Shown here piece by piece: positions 8,234-16,471 of a stretch of DNA of 64,000 nucleotides. Every line of letters begins with the position of its first letter. Position 1 is the stretch's first letter. The stretch comes from Mycolicibacterium aurum (GTDB lineage: Bacteria > Actinomycetota > Actinomycetes > Mycobacteriales > Mycobacteriaceae). A model generated the notes under the pieces. That model was given only the letters and a program-made list of their open reading frames with translations, searched no databases and had not been told where the DNA came from. Where the stretch lies: NCBI RefSeq assembly GCF_900637195.1, contig NZ_LR134356.1, positions 5,084,001-5,148,000 on the forward strand. Reading direction: 5' to 3'. Both the position numbers and the translations under genes were made by a program.

Positions 8234-8839
8234 TCAGGAGCGTTCCTCGATCCCGGTGCGCAGCAGTTGCAGCGCATGTCGACACAGCCGGTCCAGCTCG
8301 GGCAGGGATCGTTGTTCGCCGAGCATCCACACCTCCATCGCCCCGAAGACCGCGGCCGCGATGCACCGCGCGGTGACGGTGATCCGCATGCGTTCGTCGG
8401 TGCCAGGCAGCGCGGGGTCGACGGCGGACATGTGCTCTTCGATCGCCTCGGCGAAGTCCGCCTCGACCTGGCGGATGTGGCGCACGATGCGGTCGGCGTC
8501 GAGTTCCTCGGAGCGCATCGCGGCGATCTTCGTGACAGCCCAGTCGTCATACGGGGAGGCCATGATGGCCGACTGAACCGACTCCACGATCGATTCACCC
8601 GGCTCCCGCGCCGCCAGCGCGGACCGAAACCAGTGCAGCCCCGCGTCGTAATCGGCGAACAGAAGATCATGCTTGGACGCGAAGTGCCGATAGAACGTCC
8701 GCAGCGACACCCCGGCGTCGGCGGCGATCTGTTCGGCTGACGTGCCGTCGACTCCCTGGGCGAGGAACCGCACCACCGCCGCCCGCCGGAGTGCCTCCCG
8801 CGTGCGTTCGCTGCGCGCGGTCTGAGCAGGCCGAACCAT
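8234..8839 (-). CDS. TetR-family transcriptional regulator
   Basis: A 201-residue TetR protein. The N-terminal helix-turn-helix is visible at residues about 10-55 (GTSAEQIAADAGVSLRTFYR followed by HFASKHDLLF); the rest is the variable ligand-binding helical domain. It is 75 bp upstream of the FAD oxidoreductase with a palindrome in the gap, so it probably represses that gene. Confidence 0.9.
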   Translation of the reverse strand: MVRPAQTARSERTREALRRAAVVRFLAQGVDGTSAEQIAADAGVSLRTFYRHFASKHDLLFADYDAGLHWFRSALAAREPGESIVESVQSAIMASPYDDWAVTKIAAMRSEELDADRIVRHIRQVEADFAEAIEEHMSAVDPALPGTDERMRITVTARCIAAAVFGAMEVWMLGEQRSLPELDRLCRHALQLLRTGIEERS

Positions 8840-8952
8840 GGTGCGTAAGGTACCCCACCGGCCGGTGCCCGAGTTCAGCGAAACTGGCAGAATGCGACAT
8901 CGGGCAGTTGTTCCGCGAGAGGGCGCGGCGCAGGCCGACGGTTCCGGGGGGA

Positions 8953-9750
8953 ATGCACGTGAAAGTTCATCATCTGAACTGTGGGACGTTGCGGACGCTG
9001 GCGGTCGGCCATCAGGTCTGCCACGTCCTGCTCGTCGAGTCGGACAACGGGCTGGTACTCGTCGACACCGGGTTCGGCATCCAGGACTGTGACGACCCGC
9101 GCCGGTTCGGGCGTCTCCGCCGGCGCCTCATCCGCCCGGCGCTCGACCACTCCGAGACCGCGCTCCGGCAGATCGAGCAACTCGGCTTCACGCGCTCCGA
9201 CGTTCGCCACATCATCGTCACCCACTTCGACGCCGATCACATCGGCGGTCTCGCCGACTTTCCCGACGCGCGGGTGCACCTGACAGCCGCAGAAGCGTTC
9301 GGCGCCATGCGCTCCCGGTCGGTCGGAGACCGGATCCGGTTCCGGCGCGCGCAATGGGCCCACGGGCCGAAGATCGTCGAGCACGACCCGGCCGGTGAGG
9401 CGTGGCGCGGCTTCGCCGCCGCCAAGGAGCTGACCGAGATCGGGCCCGGCTTCGTCCTCGTCTCGCTGCCCGGCCACACATTGGGGCACGCCTGCGTCGC
9501 CGTCGACGCGGGCCACCGCTGGGTGCTGCACGCAGGCGACTCCTTCTACCACCACGGCACGCTCGCGGGCGCCCCGGTGCCGCGGGCGCTTGCACGGTTG
9601 GAGAAACTCGTCGCCTTGGACCAGAAGTTGGTCGAGGACAATCACATTCGGCTCACGGAGCTGCACCGCCGCGAAGATCCGGATCTGATGATCGTGTGTT
9701 CCCACGACGCCGCGCTGTATGAACGCGCGAGGGCCACCGCGACGGCGTGA
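8953..9750 (+). CDS. MBL-fold metallo-hydrolase
   Basis: A 265-residue metallo-beta-lactamase-fold protein. The metal motif reads THFDADHIGG, where the usual HxHxDH appears as HxDxDH; later ligands are LPGHTLGH and HAGDSFYHHG. The ATG at 8953 follows GGGGGGA and starts the homologous region; the upstream open frame is antisense to the TetR gene. A role as a lactonase or other hydrolase is possible. It converges with a TetR gene 4 bp away. Confidence 0.8.
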   Translation: MHVKVHHLNCGTLRTLAVGHQVCHVLLVESDNGLVLVDTGFGIQDCDDPRRFGRLRRRLIRPALDHSETALRQIEQLGFTRSDVRHIIVTHFDADHIGGLADFPDARVHLTAAEAFGAMRSRSVGDRIRFRRAQWAHGPKIVEHDPAGEAWRGFAAAKELTEIGPGFVLVSLPGHTLGHACVAVDAGHRWVLHAGDSFYHHGTLAGAPVPRALARLEKLVALDQKLVEDNHIRLTELHRREDPDLMIVCSHDAALYERARATATA

Positions 9751-9754
9751 GCGG

Positions 9755-10327
9755 CTAGTGCCTGTGCGGGCTCAGCAGGGCGATCGATGCGTCGACCGCC
9801 TCGTCGGTGACGTCGCTCATCCTGCCGCCCTCCTCCACCGTGATCGCGGTCAGCTCGCGCAGCCCGCCGAGGAGCATGATGATGCGCCGACGCGAGACCG
9901 GACCGACGCCCGCGGCCCGGAACTCGTCGGTGGCGCCGAGGGTGCCGACCATGTCGATGAAGTTCTCCATGGCGTCGCGCTGCAACTCGCGAGCGACGGC
10001 GCCCAGCGAGGGCACGTCACGAATCCAGCTCAGCATCAACGCCGGACGTGACTCACCCGAGGAGATCCACGCCTCTATCGCCTGACGCACCTGCTTCTGC
10101 CACGGCGCGCTGGGGTCGACGGCCTCCGAGATCTGCCTGACCTGATCAGCGTTGGCGTCGGCGAGCAGGGCGACAAAGCAGGCCTCTCTGCTGTCGAAGT
10201 GCTCGTAGAAGGTGCGCCGCGACGTGCGGGCCCGCCGCACGATGCCCGCCACCGTGCTCTTGGCGTACCCGTCCTCGGCGATCGACGCCTCCAGGGCGTC
10301 GAGGAGACGCTGGCGGAAATCGTTCAT
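9755..10327 (-). CDS. TetR-family transcriptional regulator
   Basis: A 190-residue TetR protein with an N-terminal HTH (AKSTVAGIVRRARTSRRTFY, then EHFDSREACFVAL) and a C-terminal all-helical domain. It is preceded on the same strand by the secreted chorismate mutase gene (22-bp gap), but nothing links the two functionally. Target and ligand are unknown. Confidence 0.88.
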   Translation of the reverse strand: MNDFRQRLLDALEASIAEDGYAKSTVAGIVRRARTSRRTFYEHFDSREACFVALLADANADQVRQISEAVDPSAPWQKQVRQAIEAWISSGESRPALMLSWIRDVPSLGAVARELQRDAMENFIDMVGTLGATDEFRAAGVGPVSRRRIIMLLGGLRELTAITVEEGGRMSDVTDEAVDASIALLSPHRH

Positions 10328-10349
10328 GTCGGCTGAGATGATGTCACGC

Positions 10350-10919
10350 TCAGCGGCAGTAGCTGCGGGTCGCGAAGTCGACGGCCTGACGGTACAGGGG
10401 GTCGAGGGCGCGCTGCTGCGCCACCGTGGCCTTGGCCTGCTCCAGCTCGGCGGGGCACGCGGGGGAATGCAGCTTGCCCCACTCGTCGGCCATCAACGTG
10501 ACCATCTCGCGGTTGAGCGCGTCGATGATCCCGCGCGAGGAGGCCAGATCGGGTGCGTCGGCAGGCGCGACCGCGGGGTCGAACTTCCACTGGGCCAGGC
10601 GGGTGTACTCGATCGCGACCGTGGCGTCGATCTGATCGCGGAACGCCGCCGTCACGTACGCCGGGTCGAGCTGCAGGGTGGTGGCCTCCGCGGACACCGC
10701 GTCCAGAACCTGTTGTTCGCGCGCCGGGTCTTCGATGAGGCCGCCGGTGTGGAATTTGTTCGCCGCGATGGGTTCTGCCACCTGCAGCCGCCGCACGGAG
10801 GCGTCCACGAGATCGGCCAGCGTGGGGGTGGGCTGGGCGTGCGCGGCAGCGGGGGCGACCAGCGTGGTGACGGCCGAGAGAACAGCGGCGGAGGCGAGGA
10901 GGCGAATCATCGGGTCCAT
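10350..10919 (-). CDS. Secreted chorismate mutase (AroQ-gamma)
   Basis: Converts chorismate to prephenate; AroQ-gamma forms are exported. A signal peptide (MIRLLASAAVLSAVTTLVAP, cleaved after AHA) is followed by an all-helical domain. This has LVDASVRRLQVAEPIAANKF, then DQIDATVAIEYTRLAQWK, and two cysteines (SPAC and SYC) that form a disulfide in the M. tuberculosis enzyme Rv1885c. Starts at 10922, 10919 and 10910 are all in frame; the signal peptide begins at 10910. Its role outside the cytosol is not understood in the family. Confidence 0.85.
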   Translation of the reverse strand: MDPMIRLLASAAVLSAVTTLVAPAAAHAQPTPTLADLVDASVRRLQVAEPIAANKFHTGGLIEDPAREQQVLDAVSAEATTLQLDPAYVTAAFRDQIDATVAIEYTRLAQWKFDPAVAPADAPDLASSRGIIDALNREMVTLMADEWGKLHSPACPAELEQAKATVAQQRALDPLYRQAVDFATRSYCR

Positions 10920-10937
10920 CATGTCATCGCTGTGATG

Positions 10938-11011
10938 TGGCCAGGGCCGGGATCGAACCGGCGACCTTCCGCTTTTCAGGCGGACGCTCGTACCAACTGA
11001 GCTACCTGGCC
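10938..11011 (-). tRNA. tRNA-Phe (GAA)
   Basis: Cloverleaf on the minus strand: acceptor GGCCAGG, anticodon loop CTGAAAA (anticodon GAA) and T-arm GGTTCGATCC. The 3' CCA is not encoded. It is the last of three minus-strand tRNAs. Confidence 0.95.
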
Positions 11012-11052
11012 GGACGGCACCGATCACTCATACAAGTGCCTCGCCGTGATGG

Positions 11053-11126
11053 CGACCCTGACGGGACTCGAACCCGCGACCTCCGCCGTGACAGGGCGGC
11101 GCGCTAACCAACTGCGCCACAGGGCC
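11053..11126 (-). tRNA. tRNA-Asp (GUC)
   Basis: Minus-strand cloverleaf with acceptor GGCCCTG, anticodon loop CTGTCAC (GUC) and T-arm GGTTCGAGTCC. CCA is encoded directly after the discriminator (11050-11052), unlike its neighbours. Confidence 0.95.
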
Positions 11127-11163
11127 TTACTGTGCTGCTGCTCCCACCGAAGTGGACCTTGCG

Positions 11164-11236
11164 TACCCCCAACGGGATTCGAACCCGTGCTACCGCCGTG
11201 AAAGGGCGGCGTCCTAGGCCACTAGACGATGGGGGC
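11164..11236 (-). tRNA. tRNA-Glu (UUC)
   Basis: Minus-strand cloverleaf with acceptor GCCCCCA, anticodon loop CTTTCAC (UUC) and T-arm GGTTCGAATCC. CCA is not encoded. It is the first tRNA of the minus-strand Glu-Asp-Phe group. Confidence 0.95.
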
Positions 11237-11337
11237 CCAATCCGAATCTCTCCGGGGTACTCACAACGCTCAAGTCGTTGGGAGCTTCGATAGCTTAGGG
11301 TACGGACACCCAAATCCTCAAACGAGCAGCCCACCGC

Positions 11338-11343
11338 TATCCT
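11338..11343 (+). promoter_or_regulatory. -10 box for tRNA-Lys
   Basis: TATCCT (TANNNT) lies 15 bases upstream of the first base of tRNA-Lys, in the divergent gap between tRNA-Glu and tRNA-Lys. Confidence 0.4.
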
Positions 11344-11358
11344 TTTCGAGTCACACCC

Positions 11359-11431
11359 GCCCCTATAGCTCAGTTGGTAGAGCTACGGACTTTTAATCCG
11401 CAGGTCGTAGGTTCGAGCCCTACTGGGGGCA
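11359..11431 (+). tRNA. tRNA-Lys (UUU)
   Basis: Plus-strand cloverleaf: acceptor GCCCCTA, D-arm AGCTCAGTTGGTAGAGC, anticodon loop CTTTTAA (UUU) and T-arm GGTTCGAGCCC. CCA is not encoded. It is divergent from the Glu-Asp-Phe group, the same four-tRNA set I recall near Rv0830 in H37Rv. Confidence 0.95.
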
Positions 11432-11464
11432 CTGCACACGAGTGCCTGAGCCGGTTCACGCCCG

Positions 11465-12199
11465 TCAGAACCCGGCAGGCAGACGCGCCATGTCGCGGAA
11501 GAACGGGGCCAGGTCCTGGTCCCGATAGGGCGTGAACGGCCCGTACAGGGCCTCAGGCGCCGGTCGCCACGTCAGCAACGCGTCGAGCAGCGTCGCCGCC
11601 ACGTCGTCGTCCAGTCCGTCGCGCACGACGACCACACCCCCGGCGGCCCTGTCGTAACGGCCGATGACCTTGGTGAGGTCTGCGTTGGCCGGGGTGGTGC
11701 GCCACACGTCCTCGAGCACCATGGTGGCCCGTACCGTCCCGGATGTGACGGCATCGATCTGGCCCTGCCACGGCGCCGTGGGCCGAAGGTCGAAGAAGTC
11801 CGCGAGATTCTCACCTCGCTGGCTCAGCAGGATCGCGGGGCAGAAGTAGCTCGACGAGCACGACGTGTTGATGTACCCGAGGCTCGAGCCTCGCAGCTCC
11901 TCGATGCCGCGGGCCGGGTCGTCGGCCCGCACGACGAGCACGCTGGGCAGGTTGGTCCGGCCGGTCAGTTTCGACGTCACGATCACGAACCCGCGATAGT
12001 GGGTGTCACCACGGGCCAGCAGGCGGTGGAAGTCGGAGATCGGCAGGTACACCACGTCCGGCTCGTGCCGCTCGACGCTGCGGTCGAGCGCGTCCAGGTC
12101 GTTGGTCGCGCTGGTCGTGATGCCGGCTGTCGCCAGAACGTCGTGCAGGGGCCTCTCGTGCACCGGCAGCCCGAAGTTGCTGTCGAGCAGGAACTCCAC
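11465..12199 (-). CDS. PhnD/SsuA-type solute-binding protein without export signal
   Basis: A 244-residue periplasmic-binding-fold protein of the PhnD/transferrin-like group: VVYLPISDFHRLLARG, then FVIVTSKLTGRTNLPSVLVV, and SSLGYINTSCSSSYFCPAIL. Family members bind phosphonate- or phosphite-like ligands for ABC transporters. Here the conserved region begins at the chosen GTG (12199) with no signal peptide or lipobox, and no permease or ATPase is adjacent. It may be a cytosolic ligand sensor. It lies 16 bp after the secreted protein gene, probably in one operon. Confidence 0.7.
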   Translation of the reverse strand: MEFLLDSNFGLPVHERPLHDVLATAGITTSATNDLDALDRSVERHEPDVVYLPISDFHRLLARGDTHYRGFVIVTSKLTGRTNLPSVLVVRADDPARGIEELRGSSLGYINTSCSSSYFCPAILLSQRGENLADFFDLRPTAPWQGQIDAVTSGTVRATMVLEDVWRTTPANADLTKVIGRYDRAAGGVVVVRDGLDDDVAATLLDALLTWRPAPEALYGPFTPYRDQDLAPFFRDMARLPAGF

Positions 12200-12215
12200 C
12201 GGGCCGGCCCTCGCG

Positions 12216-12917
12216 TCAGCGGAAGTAGAGCTCGTCGCCGTCGGGGTAGCCGCCGCCGGTGGTCGTGATGTGCACGTGGTCGTAATGGCCGTAGCCGCCG
12301 GACTTCGCACCCCCGGGCGTGTAGTACACGCCGCGCCAGATCGCGTCCTGGATGCCGAATCGTTTCGCGTTGTTCAGCACGTACGCCACGATCTGGTTGC
12401 CCAGCGCGATACCCGCATCCGAGCTCGGGTTCGGGATCATGACGTCCAGCGCCAGGCCGTCGGGATGCCACCTCAGCGCATCCTGGCGCACCCCGCCGAT
12501 GTTGTTGATCTCCGGGAAGACCGCGCTGACGCTGCGGGCGGTGAGGATGGTGCGCACCTGCAGTCCGGTTTCAGGGGCGACGCCGGCGGGCAGCGTGCGG
12601 CTCACGACCCGCCATCGGGACGCAGACACCAGCGACGCCGGTGAGACGTCGGCGCTGCCGTCATCGGTCAGCAGCACCGGCGGGGGTGTCAGCGACGGCG
12701 CCGCGACAACCTCCACGCAGCACGGAACCTCGGGCTGCTCGACGACGGGGGCCGCCGGCGCAGCGACCGGTTCCGGCTCGACGACGGCGACGGGAACCGG
12801 GCTCGTGTCGGCGGTGGCGGCCATGAAGACCGCCGCCGGGGCAAGCGCCGACACCAGATACACCGACGGATTGCGCCGCTTCTTGGTGATGGAGTGCCGA
12901 CCCACGCCCAGCAACAT
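12216..12917 (-). CDS. Secreted hypothetical protein (ARB_07466/VldE-like C-terminal domain)
   Basis: A 233-residue exported protein. The N-terminus has a basic patch and a hydrophobic segment (PSVYLVSALAPAAVFMAATA), then a Pro/Ala/Val-rich linker, then a conserved domain with NNIGGVRQDALRWHPDGLALDV and ending GGYGHYDHVHITTTGGGYP (two separate motifs). The His/Asp pattern resembles D-Ala-D-Ala peptidase-like cell-wall domains, but this is an impression rather than an identified active site. It is a common mycobacterial cell-wall-associated family of unknown role. Confidence 0.7.
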   Translation of the reverse strand: MLLGVGRHSITKKRRNPSVYLVSALAPAAVFMAATADTSPVPVAVVEPEPVAAPAAPVVEQPEVPCCVEVVAAPSLTPPPVLLTDDGSADVSPASLVSASRWRVVSRTLPAGVAPETGLQVRTILTARSVSAVFPEINNIGGVRQDALRWHPDGLALDVMIPNPSSDAGIALGNQIVAYVLNNAKRFGIQDAIWRGVYYTPGGAKSGGYGHYDHVHITTTGGGYPDGDELYFR

Positions 12918-13035
12918 AACCGGAAATCGCGCAAACTACAGCATCAAACGGCAAAACTGAATTCGACGCGCAGATCGTTACCGTACCGGGACCCGCCGGT
13001 TAGCAACGGTATATCCGCAGGTCAATGCGCCATTT

Positions 13036-13935
13036 TCACGATGCGACGACGGCGATCGCGGACAGCAGGACGACGAGCAGCAGCGCGACCGCCGCGAGCA
13101 CCATGCCGGTCCGCCGGGGAGGTTGGTCGCGCGAATCGAGGCTCGCGCGCATCTGCTGGGCGGTGGCGAACCGCCATCGCGGATCCCGCGCCATGGACCG
13201 CTCGATCGTCGTCGCCAACGCCGCGTCGACGTCCGGCCGCAGCGCGGCCAGCGGAGCCAGCTGTCCCGCCCCGATCGCGTCGGCCAGCGCGCCGAGATTG
13301 TCCTGCGGATAGGCGCGCCGCGCGGTCAGCGCCTCGTAGGCGCACACCCCGAGCGCGTACAGGTCGTCACTCGGCGTCGCGGGCCGGCCTGCGATCCGGT
13401 CGGCGGGAAGGTAGGCCATGGTTCCGAAGACCCGGTTGGTCAGCGTCTGCGGAGTGTCGGGGCTCTTGGCCACGCCGAAGTCGGCGATCTTCACCCCGCC
13501 GTGGCGGGTGAGCAGGATGTTGGCGGGCTTGATGTCGCGATGCAGGACTCCGCTGGCATGGGCGGCGCCGAGCGCCGACAGTACGTCGCGCATGATCGCG
13601 CGGACGTGTTCGGCGGGCAGCGGGCCGTTGCGGGCCAGCACATCGGCCAGGCTCTGGCCCGGCAGCCGCTCCAGCACGATGTAGTGCCTGCCCTCGTGCA
13701 CCCCGGAATCGTGGACGGCGACCACGTGGGGGTGGTTCAGGGCGGCCGCGGCACGCGCCTCGACGGCGAAGCGGCGACGGGTGTCGGGTTGCGCACTCAC
13801 CGAGGGGTACAGGAGTTTGACCGCCACGCGCCGGCCCAGCCGGGTGTCCCATGCATCACGCACTTCAGCCATGCCACCACGGCCGAGCACAGGTCCCAGC
13901 TCGTAGCGACCGCCGAGAACCTCAGGCGCCTGCAT
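13036..13935 (-). CDS. Membrane-anchored Ser/Thr protein kinase (Pkn-like)
   Basis: Hanks-type kinase of 299 residues. Visible are the glycine loop LGRGGMAEV (18-26), the ATP lysine K40 in RVAVKLL, the catalytic HRDIKPANI (132-140) and DFG at 152-154. The kinase domain spans about residues 10-270 and is followed at once by one hydrophobic C-terminal segment (about 278-298). There is no extracellular sensor domain, so it is a short kinase anchored by a tail. No phosphatase or substrate gene is adjacent; the next gene is an L,D-transpeptidase-like protein, so a cell-envelope link is possible but unproven. Confidence 0.9.
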   Translation of the reverse strand: MQAPEVLGGRYELGPVLGRGGMAEVRDAWDTRLGRRVAVKLLYPSVSAQPDTRRRFAVEARAAAALNHPHVVAVHDSGVHEGRHYIVLERLPGQSLADVLARNGPLPAEHVRAIMRDVLSALGAAHASGVLHRDIKPANILLTRHGGVKIADFGVAKSPDTPQTLTNRVFGTMAYLPADRIAGRPATPSDDLYALGVCAYEALTARRAYPQDNLGALADAIGAGQLAPLAALRPDVDAALATTIERSMARDPRWRFATAQQMRASLDSRDQPPRRTGMVLAAVALLLVVLLSAIAVVAS

Positions 13936-13995
13936 ACCTCCAAGCTAGCCCGTCTCGGGCGCAGGCAAACCTGGCGCGCGGTCCGGCGGTGACGG

Positions 13996-14667
13996 TCACG
14001 CCGTCGCAGGCGGCCCTTCCACACCCACGCCGATGATGATCTGCGGATGGGCGCCGGGATCGAGCCACTGCAGCACCGAGCGCATCTGGTCTCGGCCGAT
14101 GGCCACGCAGCCCCAGGTGGGGTCTCCGTCGGAGACGTGCAGGAAGATGCCCGCCGAGCGGCCGGGGACGCGCTCGGGGTTGTGCTCGATGACCACGGCG
14201 TAGTCGTAGATCGGTCCCGAGTCGTACAGGTTCTCGGCGTCCTCGGAATCGATCTCCTCGGCGTGCACGTGGGTGTTGTAGGTGGGCGAGTCGACGTCCT
14301 CGTCCCACCAGTCCAATTCGGTGGCCTGGAAGTAGGGCATCCGCGTCCCGGGGTTCGGTTCGCGGCCGAAGGCCTGCCCGAGCGGGAATGTGCCGACGGG
14401 CGTGCGGAAGACGTCGTCGGCGGCGGCGCCCACCCCGAGCTCGCCGAAATCAGCGGGCGTCGGCCCGAGCACCGGCCGCCAGTGCCGGCCGACCCGTTCG
14501 TAGGTCGTCAGGCTGCCGGTCGGCGAATCGGCCGCCGGTGCGCTCACGACGATCATCTGGGTCGACACGGGGACGCCAGGCTCGCCCGCTGCGGAGGCGG
14601 CCAGAGCGACTCCACCGACGATCGCGGCGACCAACGAGCCGGCACCTGAAGCGAGTACGTTGCGCAC
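13996..14667 (-). CDS. YkuD (L,D-transpeptidase-like) secreted protein
   Basis: A 223-residue protein with an N-terminal export signal (AGSLVAAIVGGVALAASAAG). Its C-terminal catalytic block is FLHVSDGDPTWGCVAIGRDQ, in which H177 and C187 occupy the YkuD His/Cys positions. YkuD enzymes cross-link peptidoglycan or act as carboxypeptidases outside the membrane. The block lacks the classic SHGC (it reads TWGC), so it belongs to the divergent catalytic group. The start is GTG at 14667; the longer frame upstream is antisense-like shadow inside the MpaB gene. Confidence 0.75.
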   Translation of the reverse strand: MRNVLASGAGSLVAAIVGGVALAASAAGEPGVPVSTQMIVVSAPAADSPTGSLTTYERVGRHWRPVLGPTPADFGELGVGAAADDVFRTPVGTFPLGQAFGREPNPGTRMPYFQATELDWWDEDVDSPTYNTHVHAEEIDSEDAENLYDSGPIYDYAVVIEHNPERVPGRSAGIFLHVSDGDPTWGCVAIGRDQMRSVLQWLDPGAHPQIIIGVGVEGPPATA

Positions 14668-14687
14668 CAGGCGACGGTAATGCAGCC

Positions 14688-15701
14688 TCAGACCTTCGGG
14701 CTGTAGAAGTGCGGGTCGTCGCGGTACTCGACCGGCGGCAGGTTGCGCCGCGGCGTCTCCACCAGCGGGGCGTCGACAGGCAGGCGCCCGGTGGCCCGAT
14801 CCCACGCCGAGCGCTTTCTCGGGTGCATCGTCATGCGCCGCGGCACCAGCCGCGTGACGCGGTAGACCGTCCTGCCGAACAGCCTGTGCAGGCGCTCCTG
14901 ACGGGGTGACCACGTGTAGCCCAGCAGCTCGCGGACCGCCGGGTCGAAGAGTCCGACCGTGGTGAAGTTGAAAAATCGTTGCATCACAGCCAGATTCACC
15001 CGCCACAGCCACGTGGGCATCCACTCCAGCGACGGGTGCTTCGGCATCGTCGACAGATCGAGCACCGTCCGGGTGGCCCAGTTGTCCTCGAGCACGTTGC
15101 GGCACATGTGATCCCAGTACTGACCGAACTCCTCCCAGGTTTTCGGGACCGGCCGCATGCTCATGCCGTACATCCGATACCACTCGACGTGTTCGTCGAA
15201 GAGCTGGCGTTTCTGCGCTTCGGTGAGGCCGCCGCCCACCCACTCGGCGGCCAGCAGAGTCGACTTGAAGAACGTGGCGTGCGCCCAGTAGAAGACGTCG
15301 GGGTTGAGCGCGCTGTAGCGGCGGCCCTGGTCGTCGACGCCCTTGATGCCGATGTGGTAGTCGCGCACCTGGGCTCCGGTCGTCGGCGCCCGGTAGCCGT
15401 CGAACACCACCCCGCCGATCGGGTAGACCGAGCGGAAGAGCCGCGGCATGCGCTCCAGGAAGAAGATCGAGTGTTGCTCTACCGCGGCGCCCAGCTGCGG
15501 GTGCATGTTCTGCATCGAACCGGCCCATGGACCCTGCAGCATGCCGGTCCACTGGCCGAAGTAGCGCCACGTCAGGGAATCGGGTCCCAGCGGCTGCGGC
15601 GGCGCGTCGTAGCCGCCGCCGCTGACAGGGCAGCCGACCGACACCGACTCGGTGTCAGAACTTCCGGTGGCCGGGTGGACCGCGGACGTATCTTGAGTCA
15701 C
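14688..15701 (-). CDS. Oxygenase MpaB family (DUF2236) protein
   Basis: A 337-residue member of the family that includes rubber oxygenase Lcp and fungal MpaB, heme-dependent enzymes cleaving isoprenoid double bonds. Segments such as RDYHIGIKGVDDQGRRYSAL, NPDVFYWAHATFFKS and VEWYRMYGMSMRPVPKTW are typical. The GTG at 15701 is preferred because AGGGAAGAG lies just upstream. It matches H37Rv Rv0826 by position. It is divergent from a TetR gene, its likely regulator. The substrate is unknown. Confidence 0.8.
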   Translation of the reverse strand: MTQDTSAVHPATGSSDTESVSVGCPVSGGGYDAPPQPLGPDSLTWRYFGQWTGMLQGPWAGSMQNMHPQLGAAVEQHSIFFLERMPRLFRSVYPIGGVVFDGYRAPTTGAQVRDYHIGIKGVDDQGRRYSALNPDVFYWAHATFFKSTLLAAEWVGGGLTEAQKRQLFDEHVEWYRMYGMSMRPVPKTWEEFGQYWDHMCRNVLEDNWATRTVLDLSTMPKHPSLEWMPTWLWRVNLAVMQRFFNFTTVGLFDPAVRELLGYTWSPRQERLHRLFGRTVYRVTRLVPRRMTMHPRKRSAWDRATGRLPVDAPLVETPRRNLPPVEYRDDPHFYSPKV

Positions 15702-15783
15702 TGATGCTCTTCCCTGAACCAGATCATGCCGCAGCACGATATTTTGACTACAGACGTTGTCACTGATGGAGCTTAGGAGGGCT

Positions 15784-16365
15784 GTGGCGTCCGGTCAACG
15801 ACGCGGGAGATGGTCGGGGGTCCCCCTGCAGGACCGTCAGGCTTTGCGCCGCGGCGAACTGATCACGGCGGGCATCGGCCTGCTCGGCAGTCCCGGCGGA
15901 CCGAAATTGACCGTGCGGGCCGTATGCCGGGCGGCCGGCCTCACCGAGCGCTACTTCTACGAGAGCTTCACCGACCGCGACGAATACGTCGCGGCCGTCT
16001 ACGACGACGTGTGCGCGGCAGCCATGTCGACATTGATGGAATCGCAGAGCATGCGTGATGCAGTCGAGCGGTTCGTGGCGCTGATGATCGACGATCCCGC
16101 GCGTGGCCGGGTACTTCTGCTCGCGCCGGAGGTCGAGCCCGTGCTGGCGCGCTCGGGAGCCAGGTGGATGCCGAACTTCATCGAGTTGCTGCAGCGCAGC
16201 CTCACCCAGATCACCGATGCCACGGCCCAGGCGATGGTTGCCACCGGCCTGATCGGGGCACTCACTGCACTGTTCACGGCATATCTGGACGGCAGGCTGG
16301 ATGCGACGCGGGAGCAGTTCATCGACCACTGTGCTGAGCTGCTGCTCAGCAGAGCTGTTACCTGA
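15784..16365 (+). CDS. TetR-family transcriptional regulator
   Basis: A 193-residue TetR protein with HTH LTVRAVCRAAGLTERYFYES. GTG at 15784 follows a strong AGGAGGG ribosome site, so it is preferred over ATGs at 15757 and 15766. It corresponds to H37Rv Rv0825c, between desA1 and the MpaB gene, and is divergent from the latter. It ends 106 bp before desA1, but the operator near desA1 may belong to another regulator. Confidence 0.85.
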   Translation: MASGQRRGRWSGVPLQDRQALRRGELITAGIGLLGSPGGPKLTVRAVCRAAGLTERYFYESFTDRDEYVAAVYDDVCAAAMSTLMESQSMRDAVERFVALMIDDPARGRVLLLAPEVEPVLARSGARWMPNFIELLQRSLTQITDATAQAMVATGLIGALTALFTAYLDGRLDATREQFIDHCAELLLSRAVT

Positions 16366-16398
16366 TTGTGGCCCCGACCAGGGTGTGAATCACGGCGC

Positions 16399-16416
16399 GG
16401 TGACTTGAATGTCACC
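16399..16416. promoter_or_regulatory. Candidate operator on the desA1 -35 box
   Basis: GGTGACTTGAATGTCACC: perfect 6-bp arms GGTGAC/GTCACC around TTGAAT, which itself is the likely -35 hexamer. A smaller palindrome, GTGAATCAC, lies at 16385-16393. A bound repressor would block RNA polymerase. Confidence 0.6.
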
Positions 16417-16434
16417 GGAGTACACAGATATATT
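16405..16434 (+). promoter_or_regulatory. desA1 promoter
   Basis: -35 TTGAAT (16405-16410) and -10 TATATT (16429-16434), separated by 18 bases and placed 38 bases before the desA1 start. The boxes are close to consensus and stand out in GC-rich DNA. Confidence 0.6.
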
Positions 16435-16471
16435 GAGTGCAACCATCAGGTACAGATAACTGGGAGGTGTC

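Noticed and set aside
13996..15570. A 524-codon frame covering the L,D-transpeptidase and part of the MpaB gene
   Set aside because: Only the C-terminal 223 residues show a fold; the rest is out-of-frame shadow of the MpaB gene, so the start was placed at 14667.
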